This document shows, piece after piece, positions 41,384 to 49,180 of a stretch of 64,000 bases of DNA. The stretch's first letter is position 1. Every line of letters begins with the position of its first letter. This stretch comes from DAHUYF01 sp035945115 (lineage in GTDB: Bacteria > Pseudomonadota > Alphaproteobacteria > ATCC43930 > CGMCC-115725): positions 1 to 64,000 of the forward strand of contig DASZAN010000168.1 of the NCBI GenBank assembly GCA_035945115.1, in the 5' to 3' direction. The translations under genes and the position numbers were made by a program. The notes beneath the pieces were generated by a model that ran no database searches, was not told the origin of the DNA, and was given only the letters and a program-made list of their open reading frames with translations.

Positions 41384-42817
41384 ATGACCGATCTCGCCCG
41401 TACCGACGAGCTCTTCTTCACGCAGACCGGAATGGAACGCGCCCGCGTCGAGCGCATCGTCGAGGAGGCGCTCCACGGCATGGACGATGGCGAGCTCTTC
41501 CTTGAATACAGCCAGTCGGAAAGCCTCGCCTTCGATGATGGGCGGATCAAAAGTGCCTCCTTCGACACCTCGCAAGGCTTCGGGCTCCGGGCGCTCGCCG
41601 GCGAGGCGGCGGGCTATGCGCATGCCTCGGAGCTCAGCGAGCAAGCGATCCGCCGCGCCGCCGCCACCGTGCGCGCGGTGCGGCAGGGGCAAGGCGGGAG
41701 CCTGGCGCTGCCGCCCGCCGGCACCAATCAAAGCCTCTACACCGATGCCAACCCGCTCTCGCAAATCGATTTCGCGGAAAAGGCGAAGCTGCTCGGCGAG
41801 ATCGACGCCTATGCGCGCAGCAAGGATCCGCGCGTCCGCCAGGTCATGGCGTCGCTCGCGGGCTCCTGGCAAGCGGTGCAGATCATCCGCCCCGGCGGGG
41901 CGCGCGTCGGCGACATCCGGCCGCTCGTCCGCCTCAACGTCACCATCGTCGTCGGCGACGGCGATCGCATGGAGACCGGCTCTTCCGGCGCGGGCGGGCG
42001 CGTCGAATACCAGCGCTATTTCGATCCCCGGCAATGGCGCGCGCAGGTTGACGAGGCGCTGCGTCAAGCCCTCGTCAATCTCGGCTCGGTGCCGGCGCCG
42101 GCCGGCGAGATGACGGTGGTGCTGGGCTCAGGCTGGCCCGGCGTCATGCTGCACGAAGCCGTGGGTCACGGACTCGAGGGCGACTTCAACCGCAAGAAAA
42201 CCTCCGCATTCGCGGGGCTCATTGGTCAGCGCGTCGCCTCACCGGGCGTTACCGTTGTTGACGACGGTACGCTACGCGACCGCCGCGGCTCACTTACCGT
42301 CGATGACGAGGGCACCCCCTCCTCTTGCACCGTCCTCATCGAGGACGGCATCTTGAGGGGCTACATGCAGGACCGGCTCAATGCCGGCCTCATGGGCATG
42401 AAGCCCACCGGCAACGGCCGCCGCCAGGACCACGCCCACGCGCCGATGCCGCGCATGACCAACACCTACATGCTCGCCGGGAAGACACCGCCGTCGGAGA
42501 TCATCGCCTCGGTGAAGCGCGGCCTCTACGCCGTCAATTTCGGCGGCGGTCAGGTCGACATCACCTCGGGCAAGTTCGTGTTCTCCGCCTCCGAGGCCTA
42601 TCTCATCGAGGACGGCAAGGTGGGACCGGCGGTCAAGGGCGCGACCCTCATCGGCAACGGTCCCGATGCCCTCACCAAGATCAGCATGATCGGCGACGAT
42701 CTGAAGCTCGACGACGGCATCGGCACCTGCGGCAAGGACGGCCAAGGCGTGCCCGTCGGCGTCGGTCAGCCGACGCTGCGCATGGACGGCCTGACGGTCG
42801 GCGGCACCGCCGCATGA
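41384..42817 (+). CDS. tldD: TldD metalloprotease
   Basis: A 477-residue subunit of the TldD/TldE protease, which cuts unfolded peptides and matures microcins and other modified peptides. The zinc site HEAVGHGLEGDFNRK is intact, with the third ligand cysteine in the C-terminal GTCGKDGQGVPVGVGQPTLR region. AAGGAG lies ten bases before the ATG at 41384. Its partner tldE is at 56.2 kb. tldD next to ctaC is a common alphaproteobacterial neighbourhood. Its stop overlaps the next start by ATGA. Confidence 0.96.
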   Translation: MTDLARTDELFFTQTGMERARVERIVEEALHGMDDGELFLEYSQSESLAFDDGRIKSASFDTSQGFGLRALAGEAAGYAHASELSEQAIRRAAATVRAVRQGQGGSLALPPAGTNQSLYTDANPLSQIDFAEKAKLLGEIDAYARSKDPRVRQVMASLAGSWQAVQIIRPGGARVGDIRPLVRLNVTIVVGDGDRMETGSSGAGGRVEYQRYFDPRQWRAQVDEALRQALVNLGSVPAPAGEMTVVLGSGWPGVMLHEAVGHGLEGDFNRKKTSAFAGLIGQRVASPGVTVVDDGTLRDRRGSLTVDDEGTPSSCTVLIEDGILRGYMQDRLNAGLMGMKPTGNGRRQDHAHAPMPRMTNTYMLAGKTPPSEIIASVKRGLYAVNFGGGQVDITSGKFVFSASEAYLIEDGKVGPAVKGATLIGNGPDALTKISMIGDDLKLDDGIGTCGKDGQGVPVGVGQPTLRMDGLTVGGTAA

Positions 42818-44781
42818 GCTTTGAGCGCGCCGGTTGGCGTGCGCTCGCCGCCGCCGCGCTCCTCGCCGCCGCCCCGACACCAGTCACTGCCTGCGACCTC
42901 GCAACCGCGCCCACGACACGCTGGACGACGATGCGCGATGCAGGTGGTGTCGCCTGGCTCAAGACGCCCTGCGGCGAGCGCTTTCTCTCGCTCGGCGTCA
43001 ATGTCGTCGATGGCGGCGCTTCCGGCGCGCGGCTCACACGCCCGCACTATGACTGGCCGCAATCGGCGCCGCCGCTCGAGGCGTGGATCGAGGCGACGCG
43101 TCGGCGGCTTGCCAGTTGGGGCTTCAATTCCGCCGGCGCCTGGTCGCTGCCGCCGCAAGAGCTGAGGCTGCCGACGGTCATCAATCTCGAGCTCGGGCGG
43201 CTCGCCCGCTTCCATTGGTTCGACCCCTTCGATCCGACCATGCCGACACGCCTGCGCGAGGAAGCGGCGCGGCTCACCGCGCCCTACCGCCACTCGCCCT
43301 ATCGGATCGGCTACTTCTCCGACAACGAAGTCGGCTGGTGGGGCGGTGCGCTCTTCGTGTTCTATTCGGCGAAACCCGCCAGCAGCTACACGAAGCAGCG
43401 CTGGGTGGCTGAGCTGCGCCGGCGATATCGCGGCGATTGGCGGCGGTTCGTCGCCGACTTCGTCCCGCCCGACGGCGTCGCGAGCTGGGACGGGCTGCTC
43501 AAGGCCGAGGCGATCACGCGGCTCAGACCCGGCAGCCATGGCAGCAGCGCCGTGCGGGAATGGACCCGCATCGTCGCCGAGCGCTACTACACCCTCGCCG
43601 CTGACGCCATCCACGCCGCCGATCCCGAGGCGCTTTTCTTGGGCGACCGCTTGCCCATCTATTACGATCCGATGGCGGTCAAGGCCGCGGCGCGCCACGT
43701 CGACGTCATCGCCGCCAACGAGAACGTCGACAGCCCGGAAGGTTGGATCGCGCCCTATTTCTTCGATGGCCTCCATGCGCTCTCCGGCGGCAAGCCGGTG
43801 CTCGTCTCCGAATGGTTCTTCGCCGCGCGCGAGAACCGCACCGGCAACCGCAACAACGGCCATCTGATGACCGTCGACACCCAGGCCGAGCGCGCCGCGG
43901 GCGCTGCGGCAGCGGCCACCAATTTGGCGGCTTTCCGCGACATCGTCGGCATGCATTGGTTCCAGTACTACGACTATCCGGTGGGCGGCCGGCAGGACAG
44001 CGAGGACTACAATTTCGGGCTCGTCGACATTCGCGACACGCCCTACGAGCCGCTGGTGACGGCGTTCGCCGAGACCAACCCCGTGCTTCCCGCCGTCCAC
44101 GCCGCGGCGCATCCGTTGCCGCGCCAGCCGCTCGCGCGCTTCGTGGTGCCATATGCCGCGATCGATCCGGCGCATCGCTCGCTCGTCGAATGGCCGAAAC
44201 CGGCCTCGCTGCTGCCGGCCTTGCGCGCCAGTCCCGGCGAGGTGCGGTTCGGGGAAGCTTATCTCAGTTGGAGCGAGCGGGGCCTCGCCCTCGCCACCAT
44301 CGGCCAGGACTACTACGATCTCGACCTCCTCGCGTTCACCGGCGACTTTCCCTTGGGCGAAGCCTACCGAATTGAGCTCGACGCCGATGCGGGTGCCGGG
44401 CCAAGTCGCTTCACCCTCTACTTCGTCCCGCCACGCACCAAGGCGCGGGACCATCCGCCGATGACACCGAGGCTATGCCTGGGCGCGCCGGTGGAGCACC
44501 AGGCAACTGGCTGTCATGAAGTGCCCGGCGCCGAGGCGCTCTACTTCGGCGCCGATCAGCCGCGGATCGTCGGCGAGATGCTCATTCCCTGGAGCGCGCT
44601 CGGCCTTGAGGGACCGCCGTTACGGCACCGCATCAAAATCGAGGTCTCTGCCTCGGCCTGGTTCCATTCGCGCTGGATGTCGCTCTCGGGCATGGCGCCT
44701 GCGCGGGGCTCGGCCGATCCCAGCCGCTGGATCGAGATGCGGCTCGGCGATGAGCCGGCCCGCAAGAGCGCCGGTGGATGA
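42814..44781 (+). CDS. Secreted clan GH-A-like glycoside hydrolase with C-terminal sheet domain
   Basis: A 655-residue protein. The signal peptide (ALAAAALLAAAPTPVTA) ends before Cys27. The first 420 residues look like a (beta/alpha)8 hydrolase: FLSLGVNVVDGG, LASWGFNSAGAW, RIGYFSDNEVGWW with Asn171-Glu172 as likely acid/base pair, VLVSEWFFAARENRTG with Glu333 as likely nucleophile, and GMHWFQYYDYPVGG. The pattern recalls GH50/GH42-type agarase or galactosidase relatives. Residues from about 460 form a beta-rich domain reminiscent of CBM9/DOMON (EAYLSWSERGLALATIGQD, LIPWSALGLEGPP). The substrate is unknown. It is coupled to tldD by ATGA. Confidence 0.7.
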   Translation: MSFERAGWRALAAAALLAAAPTPVTACDLATAPTTRWTTMRDAGGVAWLKTPCGERFLSLGVNVVDGGASGARLTRPHYDWPQSAPPLEAWIEATRRRLASWGFNSAGAWSLPPQELRLPTVINLELGRLARFHWFDPFDPTMPTRLREEAARLTAPYRHSPYRIGYFSDNEVGWWGGALFVFYSAKPASSYTKQRWVAELRRRYRGDWRRFVADFVPPDGVASWDGLLKAEAITRLRPGSHGSSAVREWTRIVAERYYTLAADAIHAADPEALFLGDRLPIYYDPMAVKAAARHVDVIAANENVDSPEGWIAPYFFDGLHALSGGKPVLVSEWFFAARENRTGNRNNGHLMTVDTQAERAAGAAAAATNLAAFRDIVGMHWFQYYDYPVGGRQDSEDYNFGLVDIRDTPYEPLVTAFAETNPVLPAVHAAAHPLPRQPLARFVVPYAAIDPAHRSLVEWPKPASLLPALRASPGEVRFGEAYLSWSERGLALATIGQDYYDLDLLAFTGDFPLGEAYRIELDADAGAGPSRFTLYFVPPRTKARDHPPMTPRLCLGAPVEHQATGCHEVPGAEALYFGADQPRIVGEMLIPWSALGLEGPPLRHRIKIEVSASAWFHSRWMSLSGMAPARGSADPSRWIEMRLGDEPARKSAGG

Positions 44782-44811
44782 GCGCGGCGCTCGCGGTTCT
44801 CACAGATGGAC

Positions 44812-44845
44812 GCGCCCCGCATCTAGGGGGAAGGATGCGGGGCGC
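44812..44845. terminator. 12-bp perfect hairpin after the hydrolase gene
   Basis: GCGCCCCGCATC (44812-44823) and its exact complement (44834-44845) enclose a ten-base loop. It lies 30 bases after the hydrolase stop in the gap between convergent genes. No T tract follows on either strand, so termination would need help, or the hairpin protects the 3' end. Confidence 0.5.
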
Positions 44846-44928
44846 TGGGGGACAAGTAGTGCAACCTTGGTGATTGCAAGCCACAAACGTTGCCGCCCAA
44901 AATGCCGTTCCGCGGCAGCACGCAAAAG

Positions 44929-44944
44929 TTGGGGAAAACCCCAA
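44929..44944 (-). terminator. Intrinsic terminator of gshA
   Basis: On the minus strand TTGGGG-TTTT-CCCCAA is followed by CTTTTG, starting five bases after the gshA stop codon. A six-pair stem with a T-rich tail and its position make a rho-independent terminator likely. The rest of the 44846-44928 stretch shows no gene. Confidence 0.6.
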
Positions 44945-44949
44945 GACGG

Positions 44950-46317
44950 TTAATAAGCCTCCTGGGCGAAGATCGGGTCGATCCGCTGCTGCCATTTGCC
45001 GGCATAGTCGTCGAGGAGCCGATCCGCCGTGGTGCGGCCGGTCTCGGCGATCTCCGCCAGGGTGGCGAGGAAATGGGTCTCGTCCTGGCCGCTTGAATCG
45101 CGCCGCGCGCGCCGGCGCAAGCCGTCGCGCGCGATCGCCACCACCTCGACCGCGACGGCGCGCAGGGTGCCGCCGCGGAAGGGCGCCTTGAGCGCGAGGC
45201 GCGGCACCGCGCGGCGAAGCGCCTGGCGCTCAGCCTCGGTCCAATCGGCAACGAGCGCCGATGCCGCGTCGAGCGCCTGGCGGTCATAAAAGAGCCCGGT
45301 CCACAGGGCCGGCAGCGCGCAAAGCCGGCGCCAACGGCCGCCATCGGCGCCGCGCATCTCCATGTACCGCTTGAGCCGCACATCCGGGAACACCGTGGTG
45401 AGGTGATCCTCCCAATCGCTCATGGTCGGAACCTCGCCGGGGAGCGCCGGCAAGCGGCCTTTGAGGAAATCGCGGAAGGACTGCCCGCTGGCATCGATGT
45501 AGCGGCCGTCGCGGTAGACGAAATACATGGGCACGTCGAGCATGTAATCGACATAGCGCTCGAAGCCGAAGCCATCCTCGAAGACGAAAGGCAAGAGCCC
45601 GGTGCGGTCGGGGTCGACGTCCGTCCAGACATGGCTGCGGAAGCTCAAATAACCGCTGGGCGTGCCCTCGACGAAAGGCGAGTTGGCGAAGAGTGCCGAG
45701 GCGACGGGCTGGAGCGCGAGGCTCATGCGCATCTTCTGCACCATGTCGGCCTCGGACGCGAAGTCGAGATTGACCTGAACCGTGCAGGTGCGAAGCATCA
45801 TGTCGAGGCCGAGCTTGCCCTTCTGGGGCATGTATTGGCGCATCACTTGGTAGCGGCCCTTGGGCATCCAGGGGATGTCCTCGCGCCGTGCGGTCGGATG
45901 GAAGCCCAAGCCAAGCACGCCCAGGCCCAGCTCGCTCGCTACCGCGCGCACCTGTTTTAAGTGCTCGTTCACCTCATCGCAGGTCTGATGCAGCGTCTCG
46001 AGCGGCGCGCCGGAGAGCTCGAACTGGCCGCCGGGCTCGAGCGAGATGGCGCCGCCCTTGCCGTTGGAAAGCCCGACGAGATTGTCGGCATCGCGCACCG
46101 GCGCCCAGCCGAAGCGCTGCAGCCCCTCAAGCAGCGCCCGGATGCCGTTGTTGCCGTCATAAGGCGCGGGCTTGTGGTCGGCGAGGCGGAAGACGAATTT
46201 TTCGTGCTCGGTGCCGATGCGCCATTGCGCCGCCGGCTTGCAGCCGGCGGCGAGATGCTCGACGAGCTGGTGCTTTGCCGTGATCGGCACGCCGCCTGAA
46301 TGCGATGGAGCGGACAC
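44950..46317 (-). CDS. gshA: Glutamate-cysteine ligase, plant/alphaproteobacterial type
   Basis: A 455-residue ligase for the first step of glutathione synthesis, of the GCS2 type shared by alphaproteobacteria and plants. WRIGTEHEKFVFR holds metal-binding glutamates, ISLEPGGQFELSGAPLETLH is the substrate loop, MMLRTCTVQVNLDFASE and RSHVWTDVDPDRTGLLPFVF follow, and RLKRYMEMRGADGG is typical. The start is a GTG at 46317 giving MSAPSHSGG. Glutathione made here would serve the GST and peroxiredoxin of this window. rsmE lies 51 bases upstream. Confidence 0.96.
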   Translation of the reverse strand: MSAPSHSGGVPITAKHQLVEHLAAGCKPAAQWRIGTEHEKFVFRLADHKPAPYDGNNGIRALLEGLQRFGWAPVRDADNLVGLSNGKGGAISLEPGGQFELSGAPLETLHQTCDEVNEHLKQVRAVASELGLGVLGLGFHPTARREDIPWMPKGRYQVMRQYMPQKGKLGLDMMLRTCTVQVNLDFASEADMVQKMRMSLALQPVASALFANSPFVEGTPSGYLSFRSHVWTDVDPDRTGLLPFVFEDGFGFERYVDYMLDVPMYFVYRDGRYIDASGQSFRDFLKGRLPALPGEVPTMSDWEDHLTTVFPDVRLKRYMEMRGADGGRWRRLCALPALWTGLFYDRQALDAASALVADWTEAERQALRRAVPRLALKAPFRGGTLRAVAVEVVAIARDGLRRRARRDSSGQDETHFLATLAEIAETGRTTADRLLDDYAGKWQQRIDPIFAQEAY

Positions 46318-46368
46318 GGAACGACCTCGGCTTTCCCCTTGTGCAACGGCCGCGGACGCCGCTTGCCG

Positions 46369-47118
46369 TCAGCCCCGGCGCGGCGTGTGCCAATCACCCG
46401 CCAACGCCTGGAGAACCGCCAATGCCGCCACCGCCGCCGTATCGGCGCGCAGCACGCGCGGCCCCAAACTGACCGGCGAAACAAAGGCAAGTTTGCGCAA
46501 AGCGTCAAGCTCCGTTTCGGCAAAGCCGCCCTCCGGCCCCACCAGCACCGCCCAGGCTTCCGCTCGAGATTCCTGGAGCACCGCGGCGATGGGCGGCGCC
46601 GACCCGCTTTCATCGCATAGCAGCAATCGCCGTCCGGCGGGCCAGCGCGCGATGACGTCGTCGAGCGGCGCGGGCGCGGCGACGATCGGCACCGACAATC
46701 GTTCCGTCTGCTCCGCCGCCTCGATGGCGTGCGCCCGGAGCCGCTCGAGATTGACCCGCTCGGCGATGGTGCGCTGGGTCACCACCGGGCAAAGATGGGA
46801 GACGCCGAGCTCGGTCGCCTTCTCCACCAGGAAATCGATGCGGGCGCGCTTCAGCGGCGCGAACAGGAGCCAGAGATCGGGCTCGGATTTCTGTGGCCGG
46901 CCCTGTTCTAAGATCGTGACCGTGCCCGGGCGCTTGGCGAACCCGTCGATCCGCCCCGTCCACTCGCCGTCGCGGCCATTGAAGAGCGCCACCAGGGCGC
47001 CCGGTTCGAGGCGCAGCACGTTTTTCAAATAGTGCGCCTGCGGCTCTGTGAGCGCGAGCGAAGTGCCGGCTATGAGATCATCGCTAACGTAGAGCCGCGC
47101 CTTAATGGGATGGGTCAT
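46369..47118 (-). CDS. rsmE: 16S rRNA m3U1498 methyltransferase
   Basis: A 249-residue SPOUT methyltransferase that methylates U1498 of 16S rRNA. N-terminal PUA-like part with ALTEPQAHYLKNVLRLEPGA, then LAPLKRARID-type text (LFAPLKRARIDFLVEKATELG), the EQTERLSVPIV motif and the knot VLVGPEGGFAETELDAL with SLGPRVLRADTAAVAAL. The start at 47118 gives MTHPIKARLYV. It is probably co-transcribed with gshA. Confidence 0.96.
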   Translation of the reverse strand: MTHPIKARLYVSDDLIAGTSLALTEPQAHYLKNVLRLEPGALVALFNGRDGEWTGRIDGFAKRPGTVTILEQGRPQKSEPDLWLLFAPLKRARIDFLVEKATELGVSHLCPVVTQRTIAERVNLERLRAHAIEAAEQTERLSVPIVAAPAPLDDVIARWPAGRRLLLCDESGSAPPIAAVLQESRAEAWAVLVGPEGGFAETELDALRKLAFVSPVSLGPRVLRADTAAVAALAVLQALAGDWHTPRRG

Positions 47119-47128
47119 TGCGCTCCGT

Positions 47129-47242
47129 CCCCTCACCCTGTCCCTCTCCCACAAGGGGAGAGGGGACGCGCGGCACCGTTCTTTCCCTCTCCCCTTGCGG
47201 GAGAGGGAGGGGCCCATCGCGACGCGATGGGAGGGTGAGGGG
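47129..47242. repeat. Palindromic intergenic repeat between rsmE and ubiA
   Basis: Outer arms CCCCTCACCC (47129-47138) and GGGTGAGGGG (47233-47242) are exact complements. Inside lie CCCTCTCCC-ACAA-GGGGAGAGGGG, CCCTCTCCCCTTGCGGGAGAGGG, and a separate perfect palindrome CCCATCGCG-A-CGCGATGGG (47213-47231). It has the same build as the repeat at 38343-38442 and belongs to the same dispersed class. It occupies the divergent space between two start codons, so it may influence both transcripts. Confidence 0.85.
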
Positions 47243-47343
47243 GGCGGCGCCCGAAATCAAGAAATTGGAGAAGGCGGGCTTGGCTACGGCAGAAGCCACC
47301 ACCAAGATGGTCGCGCTATGACCAGCTGCGCCAGAACCGAGAC

Positions 47344-48240
47344 ATGACCGACATCCGCAGCGGCGACTGGGCGGACCGCTACGCACCACCGGCGCTCCGG
47401 CCCTATATCCGGTTGGCGCGGCTCGATCGGCCCATCGGGACGTGGCTCTTGCTGTTTCCCGGCTGGTGGGCGATCGCCCTCGCCGCGCCAGGGTGGCCCG
47501 ATTGGCGGCTGATGCTGCTTTTCGGCATCGGCGCGATGGCCATGCGCGGCGCCGGCTGCACACTCAACGACATCATCGACCGCGAGTTCGATGCCCAAGT
47601 GGTGCGGACGCGCACCCGGCCTTTGCCGAGCGGCGCCGTCTCCGTGCCGCAAGCCTTCCTCTTCCTCGCGATCGAGCTCGCCATCGGCGCCGCCGTGCTG
47701 GCGAGCCTCGACCGCCTCGCCATCCTCCTGGGATTTCTCGTGCTGCTGCTGATCGGCACATATCCGCTGATGAAGCGCGTCACTTATTGGCCGCAATTTT
47801 TCCTGGGCCTCAACTTCAATTGGGGCGCGATCATGGGCTGGGCAGCGGTGACCGGGCGCGTCGAGCTGCCGGCGATCCTGCTCTATCTCGGCGGCATCGC
47901 CTGGACACTCGGCTACGACACGATCTACGCGCATCAGGACAAAGAGGACGACGTATTGATCGGCGTCAAATCCTCGGCCCTCGCCTTGGGCGCGCGAACG
48001 CGGCGGTGGCTCTTTGTCTTCTATATCCTGGCGGTAGCGCTCTGGAGCGGCGCGGGCGCCGCGACGGGTATGACCTGGCCGTTCTGGGTCGGCCTCGGCC
48101 TCGTCCTCCTCCAGCTTCTCTGGCAAGCCGCCCGGGTCGACACGGGATCGCCCGAGGATTGCCTCGCCAAATTCCGCTCCAATCGTTGGACGGGATGGCT
48201 TCTCCTCATCGGCATCGTCGCCGCGCATGTCGCCGGCTGA
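47344..48240 (+). CDS. ubiA: 4-hydroxybenzoate polyprenyltransferase
   Basis: A 298-residue prenyltransferase that attaches the polyprenyl tail in ubiquinone synthesis. RLARLDRPIGTWLLLFPGWW starts the domain; the two Asp motifs are NDIIDREFDAQVVRTRTRPL and YDTIYAHQDKEDDVLIGVKS; YPLMKRVTYWPQFFLGLNFNWG is UbiA-specific. Nine helices are visible. It overlaps the methyltransferase gene by 14 bases. Confidence 0.97.
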   Translation: MTDIRSGDWADRYAPPALRPYIRLARLDRPIGTWLLLFPGWWAIALAAPGWPDWRLMLLFGIGAMAMRGAGCTLNDIIDREFDAQVVRTRTRPLPSGAVSVPQAFLFLAIELAIGAAVLASLDRLAILLGFLVLLLIGTYPLMKRVTYWPQFFLGLNFNWGAIMGWAAVTGRVELPAILLYLGGIAWTLGYDTIYAHQDKEDDVLIGVKSSALALGARTRRWLFVFYILAVALWSGAGAATGMTWPFWVGLGLVLLQLLWQAARVDTGSPEDCLAKFRSNRWTGWLLLIGIVAAHVAG

Positions 48241-48886
48241 GATCGCCCGGTTCATCCGCGCCAACACGGTCGTTGCGGCACCGCCCTTGGTGCCGCAAAT
48301 CACGCTGCACCTCGCCACCGAAATCACGCCGCTCTGGCAGGCGACCGAGGCGATGCTCGCGGCATCGCAATTGCCGCCGCCCTATTGGGCCTTCGCCTGG
48401 GCGGGCGGCCAAGCGCTGGCCCGCCACGTGCTCGATCATCCCGAGCTGGTGCGCGGCCGCGACGTGCTCGATTTCGGCGCGGGCTCCGGCCTGCTCGCGA
48501 TCGCCGCAGCGCACTTGGGCGCGCGCACCGTGGTGGCGGCAGAGATCGATTCCGTCGCGGCCCAGGCGATCGCGCTCAACGCCGGGCTCAACGGAGTCGC
48601 CGTCGCCGTCGAAACCGCCGATGTCATCGGCCGCCGCCCCGCGCCTTGGCAGGTCATCCTCGTGGGCGACATGTGCTACGAGCGTCCGCTCGCGGAGCGG
48701 CTCACGACGTGGCTACGGGAATTGGCGCAGGACGGCGCCACCGTCTTGCTCGGCGATCCCGGCCGCAATTATCTGCCGCAAACCGGGCTAGAGGCGCTGG
48801 CGCGCTATCGCGTGGTGACGCCGCTCGACCTCGAAGATCGGGAGTGGCGCGAGGGCGTGGTGTGGCAGCTTATGCCGCGGGGCTGA
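48227..48886 (+). CDS. Class I methyltransferase, ETF-beta lysine methyltransferase (METTL20) type
   Basis: A 219-residue SAM-dependent methyltransferase. PPPYWAFAWAGGQALARHVLD, then motif I VLDFGAGSGLLAIAAAHLGA, AAEIDSVAAQAIALNAGLNG, VGDMCYERPLAE and LGDPGRNYLP. This set matches METTL20-like enzymes, which methylate lysines next to the recognition loop of electron-transfer flavoprotein beta in mitochondria and alphaproteobacteria. It overlaps ubiA by 14 bases. Related ribosomal protein L11 methyltransferases are possible but usually have an extra N-terminal domain. Confidence 0.82.
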   Translation: MSPAEIARFIRANTVVAAPPLVPQITLHLATEITPLWQATEAMLAASQLPPPYWAFAWAGGQALARHVLDHPELVRGRDVLDFGAGSGLLAIAAAHLGARTVVAAEIDSVAAQAIALNAGLNGVAVAVETADVIGRRPAPWQVILVGDMCYERPLAERLTTWLRELAQDGATVLLGDPGRNYLPQTGLEALARYRVVTPLDLEDREWREGVVWQLMPRG

Positions 48887-49082
48887 TGCCCGCGGGCGGC
48901 TCCTCGATGATGCGGAAGCGGATGAGGGCGTCGTCGACCGTAGCGCGGGCGCGGCTACGCCAGGTATCGTAGGCGTCATCATAGCTCGCGAAGGGCCCGA
49001 GCCGCTCCTCGCGGGCGCCCGGCGCGAGCTGCTTGAAGTTCGTATCCGCGTATTCGCCGCCGATCACCCAATATCGCGCCAT
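48870..49082 (-). CDS. DUF4170 small protein
   Basis: A 70-residue protein (MARYWVIGGEYADTNFKQL, GPFASYDDAYDTWRSRARATVDDALIRFRI) of the DUF4170 family, found almost only in alphaproteobacteria, often near the DUF374-waaA-lpxK genes. Here those lie 12 kb away. Its function is unknown. Its 3' end overlaps the convergent methyltransferase gene by 17 bases. Confidence 0.88.
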   Translation of the reverse strand: MARYWVIGGEYADTNFKQLAPGAREERLGPFASYDDAYDTWRSRARATVDDALIRFRIIEEPPAGISPAA

Positions 49083-49180
49083 CCCTCGCCCTCTTCCCGT
49101 CAACACCGCGGGCGGCCGAAGTGGCTCCAGACGCGCGGTCGACCTATAGTTACCTGCTCCTCGTTAACACAAGGTTTTCC

